From: Acidobacteriota bacterium
GTDB lineage: Bacteria; Acidobacteriota; UBA6911
Direction of reading: 5' to 3'
DNA length: 5,940 nt
Assembly (NCBI GenBank): GCA_023265215.1
Contig: JAHFUH010000355.1
Span: forward strand, 1 to 5,940
Shown here: positions 1-5,591 of the stretch, in pieces
How positions within the stretch are numbered: the stretch's first letter is position 1
Layout: the number at the start of each line of letters is the position of its first letter
The notes under the pieces: generated by a model
Database searches by the model: none
Told to the model about the DNA's origin: nothing
The model's input: only the letters and a program-made list of their open reading frames with translations
Position numbers and translations under genes: made by a program

Positions 1-1018
1 GATCGAGTTGCTCGTCTACCATTTCGTCCAGCAACCCTTCGGATTCCACCCACTTGAGCTGTACCTTGAGATTATTGGCGAGGCCTCCGTGATAAAGAGC
101 CTCGTTGAGGCTCTTGTAGGAATCTTCCAATTCCACATATTTGCCGACAATCCCGATGTTCACCGTGTCGATTGGATTTTGACGCACCATATTTTCCCAG
201 CGACGCAAGTCCGGTGTGTGCGCCGGCAAATTCAAGTGACTCACAATTGCGTCGTCGAGTCCTTCACTGTGATAAACCAACGGCACTTCGTAAATGTTCT
301 TAACATCCAGAGCTGTCACGACATCCTTTTCGAGCACATTACAGAAAAGGGCGATTTTGGCTTTGATGTCTTTGGGAAGCAGACGGTTGGTTCGACAAAG
401 GAGTATATCCGGTTGTATACCGATTTCTCGAAGCTCCTTCACGCTGTGCTGCGTCGGCTTCGTCTTCAATTCTCCGGAAGTGCCGATGAAAGGAACCAAT
501 GTCAAATGGACAAAGATTGTATTTTCCCTCCCCACTTCGTTGCGCATCTGGCGAATCGATTCCAGGAACGGGAGGCTCTCGATATCGCCCACGGTACCGC
601 CAATTTCGATGATGGCCACATCCACGTCCTGAGCAACGCGGCGTATCGCCAACTTTATTTCATTTGTGATATGGGGAATGACCTGGACTGTTTTGCCGAG
701 AAATTCCCCTTTCCTCTCCTTATCGATGACGGTCTGATAGATCTTGCCCGTCGTCGAGTTATTGTCGTGACTCAGGCGCACACTGGTAAACCGCTCGTAG
801 TGCCCCAAATCCAGATCGGTTTCCGCACCATCATCGGTAACGAAGACCTCTCCGTGTTGAAATGGGCTCATCGTGCCCGGATCCACATTGATGTACGGAT
901 CCAGTTTGAGGAAGTTGATTTTGAAACCGCGGGATTCCAGCAGGCATCCGATGGACGCACTCGCAAGCCCTTTGCCCAATGATGAAAGAACTCCGCCTGT
1001 CACAAATATGAACTTCAT
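1..1018 (-). CDS. pyrG: CTP synthase, N-terminal part (runs off the left edge)
   Basis: This encodes CTP synthase, a cytosolic enzyme that makes CTP from UTP, ATP and glutamine in the last step of de novo pyrimidine nucleotide synthesis. It is open from ATG at 1018 to the left edge: 339 codons of a family usually near 545. The synthetase (amidoligase) domain is complete: P-loop-like VTGGVLSSLGKG at residues 6-17 with K16, LDPYINVDPGTM at 39-50, DGAETDLDLGHYERF at 63-77 with metal ligand D70, EIGGTVGDIES from E138 (the second acidic metal ligand), and a KTKPTQHSVKEL UTP-site motif. These match E. coli K18, D72 and E140 with an offset of 2. The glutamine amidotransferase domain begins near residue 286 (VNIGIVGKYVELEDSYKSL); its catalytic Cys lies outside the window. 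GGAG sits 7 nt before the ATG. An 878-bp spacer separates it from the kamA operon, so it is probably transcribed separately. Identity is very secure. Confidence 0.97.
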   Translation of the reverse strand, partial: MKFIFVTGGVLSSLGKGLASASIGCLLESRGFKINFLKLDPYINVDPGTMSPFQHGEVFVTDDGAETDLDLGHYERFTSVRLSHDNNSTTGKIYQTVIDKERKGEFLGKTVQVIPHITNEIKLAIRRVAQDVDVAIIEIGGTVGDIESLPFLESIRQMRNEVGRENTIFVHLTLVPFIGTSGELKTKPTQHSVKELREIGIQPDILLCRTNRLLPKDIKAKIALFCNVLEKDVVTALDVKNIYEVPLVYHSEGLDDAIVSHLNLPAHTPDLRRWENMVRQNPIDTVNIGIVGKYVELEDSYKSLNEALYHGGLANNLKVQLKWVESEGLLDEMVDEQLD

Positions 1019-1025
1019 CGCAGAT

Positions 1026-1029
1026 CTCC
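1026..1029 (-). promoter_or_regulatory. Ribosome-binding site of pyrG
   Basis: GGAG on the minus strand lies 7 nt upstream of the ATG at 1018. It supports that start, which also gives the family's usual N-terminus. I saw no convincing -35/-10 pair for pyrG in the A+T-rich 1030-1140 stretch upstream. Confidence 0.75.
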
Positions 1030-1159
1030 GAAAATATTTTGATTAAGAGCTATTGTTGAATTCGTAAAACGCAGATTAACAGCGCCAAGCCGACAGCGCA
1101 AGAAGAGGTTTGAAAAATCTACTGCAAACAAAAATGATGCCACGGATTTCACTGAATAT

Positions 1160-1177
1160 GTGTAATTCGTGTAATTC
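1160..1177. repeat. Tandem 9-bp duplication (GTGTAATTC x2)
   Basis: Two perfect, adjacent copies of GTGTAATTC lie at 1160-1168 and 1169-1177. The surrounding bases (ATTTCACTGAATATGTG) are a degenerate continuation of the same T/A/C/G rhythm. This resembles decayed spacer repeats rather than a protein-binding array; no function is assigned. Confidence 0.6.
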
Positions 1178-1193
1178 CCATTAAGGTAAACCG

Positions 1194-1206
1194 CCGCCTA
1201 TGGCGG
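1194..1206. repeat. Small hairpin CCGCC-TAT-GGCGG
   Basis: A perfect 5-bp inverted repeat with a 3-nt loop, at the left end of the REP-like cluster. It is not followed by a T-tract on either strand, so it is not an obvious intrinsic terminator. Confidence 0.5.
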
Positions 1207-1236
1207 GGCGAAAAAGCTATGCCGTTATAGCGCGCG

Positions 1237-1282
1237 CCCTAGAGGGACGCGGCGAAAATAGCCCCGGCACTTCAGTGCCGGG
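1237..1282. repeat. REP-like module, isolated copy
   Basis: A small hairpin (CCCT-AG-AGGG, 1237-1246) is followed by AATAGCCCCGGC (1257-1268) and an 8-bp perfect stem CCCGGCAC-TTCA-GTGCCGGG (1263-1282). The same order of small hairpin, AATAG and large G+C hairpin recurs at 1407-1451 and, inverted, at 1551-1596. The 12-mer AATAGCCCCGGC is identical at 1257-1268 and 1427-1438. This repetition marks a repeat family rather than random G+C-rich sequence. Confidence 0.65.
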
Positions 1283-1431
1283 AAACAGGCAAGAAGAACG
1301 AAACTAAGTATCCACCGGCAAAGCCCTGGCTGCAGGACACAGTTGACACTGTGGGTAGATGACGCATCACGGCGATTCTCCAGAGTCTAAATGCTCGTTC
1401 GGCTCAGGCCCGAAGGGCCGGCGGTGAATAG

Positions 1432-1451
1432 CCCCGGCCGTAAGGCCGGGG
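1432..1451. repeat. Hairpin with GTAA tetraloop, left arm of the palindrome
   Basis: CCCCGGCC (1432-1439), GTAA, GGCCGGGG (1444-1451): a perfect 8-bp G+C stem closed by a GNRA-type tetraloop, so it would be very stable as RNA. It is the left-hand counterpart of the 1549-1574 hairpin. Confidence 0.7.
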
Positions 1452-1468
1452 TTAACGATTTCGATTGA

Positions 1469-1534
1469 ATGAGCGCTGAAAGCGCGGCACTCAAACGAAA
1501 TCGCATCATAAAGTGCCGCGCCTTCAGCGCTCAT
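1469..1534. repeat. Central 23-bp inverted repeat with 20-nt loop
   Basis: The arms 1469-1491 and 1512-1534 are reverse complements except for one position (22 of 23), starting ATGAGCGCTGAA and ending GCGCGGCACT. The 20-nt loop contains CGAAATCG (1496-1503), the reverse complement of CGATTTCG at 1456-1463 outside the left arm, giving a pseudoknot topology or an alternative hairpin. Confidence 0.75.
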
Positions 1535-1548
1535 CGTCACCAACAATC

Positions 1549-1574
1549 TAGGCCCGGCCTGGCGGCCGGGCCTA
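1549..1574. repeat. 11-bp perfect hairpin, right arm of the palindrome
   Basis: TAGGCCCGGCC (1549-1559), loop TGGC, GGCCGGGCCTA (1564-1574). It is followed by a second small hairpin GGCCC-TTC-GGGCC at 1584-1596, mirroring GGCCC-GAA-GGGCC at 1407-1419. Confidence 0.75.
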
Positions 1575-1755
1575 TTCACTGGCGGCCCTTCGGGCCTCAA
1601 TCGGCATCCTGAGCAATGATGGGCCAATCCAAACCCTCAGTGTCGCCTGTGGGTAACAGCGAGGGCAGAGCCGGAGGCTTTACGGTTGCGGGCTCCTCAA
1701 AGGGGCCAGGTCGAAACCAAATTCTTCAAAAGCCATCAACGGCTACGAGCACGTG

Positions 1756-1792
1756 CACGTCAACGATCACTGTTTTCGCCAACGTTGACGTG
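1756..1792. repeat. 10-bp inverted repeat with 17-nt spacer
   Basis: CACGTCAACG (1756-1765) and CGTTGACGTG (1783-1792) are perfect reverse complements. The arms flank a T-rich spacer. The sequence lies downstream of kamA and could be an operator, a hairpin or another decayed repeat; no T-tract follows on either strand. Confidence 0.5.
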
Positions 1793-1866
1793 GACAGCCC
1801 CTTAGAATCCAATAAATAGAGGAGGCGTAAACCATACTCCCGAAAAGATCAAACTTTTGCTGCCCT

Positions 1867-1881
1867 ACCGGCAGAGCCGGT
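1867..1881. repeat. Hairpin just downstream of kamA (weak terminator candidate)
   Basis: ACCGGC-AGA-GCCGGT is a perfect 6-bp stem with a 3-nt loop, starting 15 nt past the kamA stop. In the direction of transcription only scattered T residues follow (GCAAAAGTTTGATCTTTT), not an immediate U-tract, so intrinsic termination is uncertain. The strand GGCAGAGCCGG is shared with 1664-1674, which ties it to the repeat family in the spacer. Confidence 0.4.
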
Positions 1882-1896
1882 GGATCTCCCAGCGGA

Positions 1897-2991
1897 TTAG
1901 AAATTGATCAGCTCAATTTCGCGGGTGTCTTTGACATATTGCTGATCCGCCTGCGGATAGCAAAATTCTTTCCCTTCGAAGTTCCGCAACACGATTTCCC
2001 TTTCATCAAATTTGATCACGTAGTCCGGCATCAGCGGAATTTTCCCCCCGCCTCCGGGCGCATCAATGACGAATTGAGGAACGGCAAAACCTGTCGTATA
2101 CCCTCTCAAAGCCTGCATCACCTGCAGCCCGCTCTCCACTCTCGTCCGAAAATGATTGGTCCCGCGCGTAAGATCGGCCTGGTACAGGTAATAGGGGCGA
2201 ACCCGCATCATGAGAAGCTTGTGCATCAGTTCTTTCAATATCACGGGATTATCGTTGATGCCCTTCATCAGAACCGTCTGGCAGCCAAGCGGGATGCCCG
2301 CACCCGCAAGGCGTTCGCAGGCTTCCTTTGATTGAGGCGTGATCTCGCTCGGATGATTGAAGTGAGTGTTCACGAAAATGGGGTGGTATTTTTTGAGCAT
2401 ATTGCAGAGATCGTCCGTAATCCGGCTCGGCAGAACACAGGGGAATCTGGTCCCGATACGAATAATCTCCACATGGCTTATGGCGCGAATACTGGAGATG
2501 ATGAGTTCAAGCTTGCGATCGTTTACCATCAGAGGATCTCCACCCGACAGGAGCACGTCACGGATTTCGGTGTGGCTGCGGATGTAATCAATTCCCATCG
2601 CAATGGTTTTTTCGGTGATGACGCTAGTCCTGCCCACCATCCTTTTGCGCGTGCAGAATCGGCAATACATCGGGCATCGATCCGTGATCAGCAGCAGGAC
2701 TCGATCGGGATAGCGATGCGTCAATCGCGGAACGGGGCTGTCTTCCTCCTCCTGCAACGGATACTCCGGGGAATCATCATCCAGTAATTCATTGATGGAA
2801 GGCACCGATTGTTTCCAGATCGGATCTCCAATCTCCCGGATCAAATTATAATAGTACCGCGGAATCCGCATCGGATACGTCTTGCAGACGGCGTTGATTC
2901 CTTCGGCCTCGGTTTCGAAGTCCCGGGCGATCATGTCCCCATTGGTGATGCTGTTGCGCAAATCAATCGTCCACTGCTCCATATGTTCCAT
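1897..2991 (-). CDS. kamA: Lysine 2,3-aminomutase (KamA-family radical SAM enzyme)
   Basis: A radical-SAM, PLP-dependent aminomutase that should convert L-lysine to L-beta-lysine in the cytosol. Numbering from the ATG at 2991 (364 aa), the [4Fe-4S] motif is C106-PMY-C110-RF-C113, followed by R115. THRYPDRVLLLITD precedes it and LLSGGDPL follows. The PLP lysine is K317 in DAPGGGGK. D273 (QADLTRG) and D310 (DAPGGGGK) correspond to the two Asp that bind the substrate side-chain amine in the Clostridium enzyme, which argues for free lysine rather than glutamate. EpmB (EF-P modifying) lacks the DAPGGGGK motif. The protein is about 50 residues shorter than clostridial KamA and lacks its C-terminal Cys cluster. 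The open frame extends to a TTG at 3030, but that start overlaps the GNAT stop; ATG 2991 follows that stop and has AAGGAG upstream, and ATG 2982 is also possible. It is the last gene of the operon. Confidence 0.93.
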   Translation of the reverse strand: MEHMEQWTIDLRNSITNGDMIARDFETEAEGINAVCKTYPMRIPRYYYNLIREIGDPIWKQSVPSINELLDDDSPEYPLQEEEDSPVPRLTHRYPDRVLLLITDRCPMYCRFCTRKRMVGRTSVITEKTIAMGIDYIRSHTEIRDVLLSGGDPLMVNDRKLELIISSIRAISHVEIIRIGTRFPCVLPSRITDDLCNMLKKYHPIFVNTHFNHPSEITPQSKEACERLAGAGIPLGCQTVLMKGINDNPVILKELMHKLLMMRVRPYYLYQADLTRGTNHFRTRVESGLQVMQALRGYTTGFAVPQFVIDAPGGGGKIPLMPDYVIKFDEREIVLRNFEGKEFCYPQADQQYVKDTREIELINF

Positions 2992-3003
2992 GTGCGAGCC
3001 TGT

Positions 3004-3009
3004 CTCCTT
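3004..3009 (-). promoter_or_regulatory. Ribosome-binding site deciding the kamA start
   Basis: AAGGAG on the minus strand lies directly after the tandem TGA-TAA stop of the GNAT gene (3013-3008, sharing two bases) and 12 nt before the ATG at 2991. The spacing is somewhat long, but no comparable site precedes the TTG at 3030. Confidence 0.6.
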
Positions 3010-3010
3010 A

Positions 3011-3511
3011 TCAGGAAAGCCTTTTTGCAAGAATCAGCTTGTCATCCCCGATGTCGTAAAAATCTTTTATGCGCGCAATCTCCTCGTAACCAATGCTGCT
3101 ATAAAATCCAACGGTATTTTTGTACGATTCTTTTGATGAAGTCTCAATGATCAGAAGCCGGCCTCTCGATGACATCACGCTCTGCTCCACCCAATGCATG
3201 AGAGCCCGCCCAAATCCAAGTCCGCGAGATAGCGGCCGGCTTGCAATCCAATAGAGATCAAAGGCGCCTTTTGTAAGCGGCACCGGTCCCCAGCAGGCGT
3301 ACGCCTGTATTTTTGAGTTGGAGTCTTCCGCAATCGCCACGTTGTAGTCGGATTGCTTCTCATCCTGTAGATAAATATCGACCAATTCCAGGGCGCAATC
3401 AGTTTCGGATTTATTGAAATTTTCCACCGACACAATCAATTCGGCGATGGCGGTGCGGTCCGCCAGTGTCATCGGTCGAATTAAAACAGCAGGGTGATCG
3501 TCAGAATGCAT
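3011..3511 (-). CDS. GNAT-family N-acetyltransferase
   Basis: A 166-residue single-domain GNAT protein, expected to move an acetyl group from acetyl-CoA to an amine. Visible features are an N-terminal beta-strand (AVLIRPMTLADRTAIAEL, residues 8-25), the motif-A strand (FDLYWIASRPLS, 84-95), the acetyl-CoA pyrophosphate loop R96-GLG-FG with R/G/G at 96, 99 and 101, and the C-terminal motif (ETSSKESYKNTVGFYSSIGYE, 123-143) typical of the fold. The frame stays open further upstream, but that part is antisense-frame noise inside the ATP-grasp gene. ATG 3511 overlaps that gene's stop by 11 nt, so it is probably translationally coupled, and it gives a normal GNAT N-terminus. It ends in tandem stops TGA TAA. 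Placement beside kamA suggests beta-lysine or a derivative as substrate, as in N-acetyl-beta-lysine synthesis, but it is much shorter than the known AblB proteins. The substrate is inference. Confidence 0.88.
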   Translation of the reverse strand: MHSDDHPAVLIRPMTLADRTAIAELIVSVENFNKSETDCALELVDIYLQDEKQSDYNVAIAEDSNSKIQAYACWGPVPLTKGAFDLYWIASRPLSRGLGFGRALMHWVEQSVMSSRGRLLIIETSSKESYKNTVGFYSSIGYEEIARIKDFYDIGDDKLILAKRLS

Positions 3512-4544
3512 AAACGGCGGCTGCAACTTGAGCCCCGCGTTCCATGGCCGTTTCGCTAATCCGAAGAATGATATCGGAATAGGAATATCCGGCCGAACGC
3601 GCGGCTCTGGCAAATCCTGCTTTGGGTGAAATATCGGGATTCGGATTGACTTCAAGCACGTAAATGCTGCCACGGGAATCCGCACGCATATCCACGCGCG
3701 CATAATCCCGGCAGCCAATGCACTGACTGCTTCGAATCGCAATGTTCTTTATTCGGGTTTCAAGCCGCTTCGGAAGATCCGCGGGACATATCGGAATTGT
3801 GAACTGATACATAGGACTCTCTTCGTCCCACTTGGCACGATAGCTCACAATTTTCGGTTCGTCCTCCGGCAATCCCGCAAAGTTTATTTCGGAAATGGCC
3901 AACACTTCAGGATTCTTGTCGCCAATCACCGAAACGTTGAACTCCCTCCCGTCCAGGAATTCCTCGACCAAAGCTTCCTGCTCGTATGCTTTGTGAATAT
4001 ATAGAATCTGTTTTTGCAGTTGCTCGACAGTGAAACAGACGGAGTTGCTGTTGATCCCCAAACTGGCGTCCTGGCGGCTTGGCTTCACCATCATGGGAAA
4101 CCGCATGCCCCGCGGAACCGCAGCCTTCTGCCCCGGGTAGCACACGAAGCCGCGGGCTGTGGGAACACCGGCGGAACGGAGGATCTGTTTCACATGGAAC
4201 TTGTTCAGAGCAAGCCCCAAGGCAAATGGATCCGAGCCTGTATACGGGATCCCAAGAAGCTCCAGCAATCCCGCGACACACATCTCGAGCTCGCACTTAC
4301 CGTTGATTTCTTCGCAAAGGTTGAACACAAACTTGGGCGCAATTTTCAGAAGAGTGTGGATCAGATCCTTCGAGAAATAATCGACCGCAAGCACGTATGG
4401 ATTGAATCAGCCTTCTCTCAGGCTCTCTTCAATGGCAACCACCTCTTCCCGAAAAACGTTGGAGGGGTAAATTTTCTCTTCGCATTCTTCGCGCTCTGAC
4501 AGGATCGCCGAGTTGTAGAGAACCACGCAATCGTATTGTCCCAT
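3501..4544 (-). CDS. Second D-Ala-D-Ala-ligase-like ATP-grasp enzyme, interrupted by an in-frame TGA
   Basis: This would encode a 347-residue ATP-grasp carboxylate-amine ligase if codon 46 (TGA, 4409-4407) were read through. Codons 1-45 (MGQYDCVVLYNSAILSEREE and on) give the first strand and helix of the Ddl-type N-terminal domain. The frame resumes with FNPYVLAVDYFSKD, then KFVFNLCEE (72-79), IPYTGSDP (99-106), ATP-binding K154 in MMVKPSRQDASLGI, hinge ALVEEFLDGREF (from 191), and metal ligands D285 (ARVDMR), E298 and N300 (LEVNPNPD). Both sides are in one frame. The ATG overlaps the preceding stop (TAATG), typical of a coupled downstream gene. As it stands, the standard code gives a 45-codon peptide, plus possibly a 297-residue protein if translation restarts at GTG 4394, 12 nt past the stop, without a Shine-Dalgarno. 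All ATP-grasp catalytic residues lie after the TGA. It may be a pseudogene, a sequencing error or a recoded gene. Confidence 0.85.
4407..4409 (-). other. In-frame TGA at codon 46 of the second ATP-grasp gene
   Basis: Codons before it read SLREG and codons after it read FNPYVLAVD, without a frame change. E. coli DdlB, as I recall it, has GLREGGIDAYPVD here, placing the TGA on a glycine; GGA to TGA is one base. No convincing bacterial SECIS hairpin follows, and the other genes contain no internal TGA. Confidence 0.9.
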
Positions 4545-4546
4545 TA
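4542..4546 (-). other. TAATG stop-start overlap between the two ATP-grasp genes
   Basis: The TAA of the first ligase (4546-4544) shares one base with the ATG of the second (4544-4542). This is a classic translational-coupling junction. It fixes the start of the second gene and shows that its first 45 codons belong to the ancestral reading frame. Confidence 0.85.
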
Positions 4547-5569
4547 CATCAATCCATTTCGCCTGCAGGCAATGTCCAACACTGCGTTGATCAGCTGGTT
4601 GTAGCTCATCCCCGCCGCCCGCGCCGCCTTCGGAAAGCAGGAGTTGTCTTCAGGACAGGGCAGAATTCCGGGCAGAGGATTGAGCTCGATAATATGCGGC
4701 CGTCCGGAGCCGTCGAGTCGCACATCAATTCGACACCAGTCGCGGCACCTCAAAATATTATAAGCTCGAAGGCATGCGCTCTCGATTTCCCCCTGAAGCT
4801 CGCCGGATAGCTTTGCGGGGCATTCAAATATTTTCAGCGGATTGGAATTTTGATCCCAGATCCACTTCGCTTCGTAGGAATAAATCGGATTGACGCCCGC
4901 CGGCAGCGAATCAAATAGAATCTCAACAATCGGAAGAGCCCGCGCTTCACTCCCGTTCCCTATTATCGCGACAGTGAATTCTCTTCCGGGAAGAAACTCC
5001 TCCACAAGCGCCGGCTCATTATAATTATTAAAAAGCCACAAGACCTGGTCCCGCATCTCCTGATGCGTGTTCACGAGCGAGTTGTTCCGGATGCCGATGC
5101 TGGAACCTTCGTACAGCGGCTTCACCATCAAAGGATAGTGGAGGCTGTTGAATGAAAAATCGCCGTCGTTGACGACTCGAAAACGGGAAGTAGGAAGCCC
5201 ATGATATGAGAGAATCTCCTTGGTTCTTGCTTTGTCCAGGCAGAGGCTCAATGTCAGTGGATCGCTTGCGGTATAGGGAATTTTCAGATGTTCGAGAATG
5301 GAGGGAATGTAACCTTCACGGCAGGGACCATAAGATCCTTCGGCTATATTAAAGACAATGTCCGGGCGCGACTTCTGCAACTCTCCATAAGCATCCCCGC
5401 CGGCATCAATCGGCAGGACTTCATGACGCTCGGAAAGCGCTTTTTGGACCGCATCTATCGTTTCCGGAGCGTCCCATTCCGCCTGGGCGTCTGAGTAGTT
5501 TTTACCCGGAGGCTCCTGCGGTTCATCCGTTTCCCCACGCTTCATATTAAATGTAAGTGCGACTCTCAT
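4544..5569 (-). CDS. D-Ala-D-Ala-ligase-like ATP-grasp enzyme
   Basis: A 341-residue cytosolic ATP-grasp ligase that should join a carboxylate, activated as acyl phosphate, to an amine. From the ATG at 5569 the motifs are MRVALTFNMKRG (1-12), PDIVFNIAEG (69-78), IPYTASDPLTLSLCLDK (97-113), ATP-binding K150 in LMVKP, the glycine-rich loop EGSSIGI (154-160), adenine-hinge PALVEEFLPGREF (186-198, E190/E191), and metal ligands D282 (CRIDVR), E295 and N297 (IIELNPLPG). VFNIAEG replaces the HGxxGEDG segment of true Ddl, so it is a Ddl-like subfamily, probably not the cell-wall ligase. A TTG 51 nt upstream keeps the frame open, but it lies inside the promoter -35 box and would give a non-family extension. 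GAAAGG lies 9 nt before the ATG. First gene of the operon and a paralogue of the next one. Confidence 0.92.
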   Translation of the reverse strand: MRVALTFNMKRGETDEPQEPPGKNYSDAQAEWDAPETIDAVQKALSERHEVLPIDAGGDAYGELQKSRPDIVFNIAEGSYGPCREGYIPSILEHLKIPYTASDPLTLSLCLDKARTKEILSYHGLPTSRFRVVNDGDFSFNSLHYPLMVKPLYEGSSIGIRNNSLVNTHQEMRDQVLWLFNNYNEPALVEEFLPGREFTVAIIGNGSEARALPIVEILFDSLPAGVNPIYSYEAKWIWDQNSNPLKIFECPAKLSGELQGEIESACLRAYNILRCRDWCRIDVRLDGSGRPHIIELNPLPGILPCPEDNSCFPKAARAAGMSYNQLINAVLDIACRRNGLM

Positions 5570-5578
5570 CCATCCAAA

Positions 5579-5584
5579 CCTTTC
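5579..5584 (-). promoter_or_regulatory. Ribosome-binding site of the first ATP-grasp gene
   Basis: GAAAGG lies 9 nt upstream of the ATG at 5569, inside a very short leader. It supports ATG 5569 over the upstream TTG at 5620. Confidence 0.55.
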
Positions 5585-5591
5585 GCAACTT

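Larger units (their letters stand above)
1312..1677. repeat. Large nested palindrome of REP-like modules (MITE- or BIME-like)
   Basis: The segment is organised as one imperfect palindrome. In the core (1407-1596), the outer 44 bases of each side match in inverted orientation at 39 of 44 positions (1407-1450 against 1596-1553). The inner 23-bp arms (1469-1491 against 1534-1512) match at 22 of 23. Both pairs share the exact centre 1501.5. Outside the core, 1323-1356 pairs ungapped with 1666-1633 at 25 of 34 positions, and CC(A/T)CCGGC occurs at 1312-1319 and inverted at 1670-1677, both centred on 1494.5. No transposase gene lies in the window, and no clear target duplication flanks it (only TCA on both sides of the core). 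It is probably a non-autonomous repeat mobilised in trans, for example by a REP-associated transposase; that is inference. Confidence 0.75.
1019..1896. other. 878-bp non-coding spacer between kamA and pyrG
   Basis: No credible gene is present. The short open frames at 1367-1627 (minus) and 1616-1819 (plus) lie in palindromic repeats and have low-complexity Gly/Pro/Arg or Ser/Thr-rich translations. The content from left to right is: an A+T-rich pyrG leader (1019-1150), a 9-bp tandem duplication (1160-1177), small G+C hairpins (1194-1282), a large nested palindrome (1312-1677), a 10-bp inverted repeat (1756-1792) and a hairpin just past the kamA stop (1867-1881). No tRNA, rRNA or riboswitch consensus was recognised. 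Confidence 0.8.

Noticed and set aside
8..982. 324-codon plus-strand open frame
   Set aside because: It is the antisense shadow of pyrG; the minus strand gives an unmistakable CTP synthase with all synthetase-domain motifs.
1194..1596. CRISPR array
   Set aside because: Repeats are few, variable, in inverted as well as direct orientation, and without regular spacers; no cas genes.
1367..1627. 86-codon minus frame in the spacer
   Set aside because: It lies wholly within the palindromic repeats; the translation reflects hairpin arms, with no ribosome-binding site or recognisable domain.
1616..1819. 67-codon plus frame in the spacer
   Set aside because: Low-complexity Ser/Thr/Gly translation, overlaps the right edge of the palindrome and an inverted repeat; nothing supports expression.
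3512..3742. 77-codon N-terminal extension of the GNAT frame
   Set aside because: It overlaps the ATP-grasp gene in another frame and matches no GNAT N-terminus; ATG 3511 with an 11-nt overlap is better.
4360..4409. Selenocysteine insertion at the in-frame TGA
   Set aside because: No stable stem-loop with a suitable apical loop at the usual distance after the TGA; the site is non-catalytic and the equivalent DdlB residue is Gly.
3011..4544. Alternative genetic code (TGA as Gly or Trp)
   Set aside because: pyrG, kamA, the GNAT gene and the first ligase have no internal TGA, and TGA acts as the stop of the GNAT and second ligase genes at sensible protein ends.
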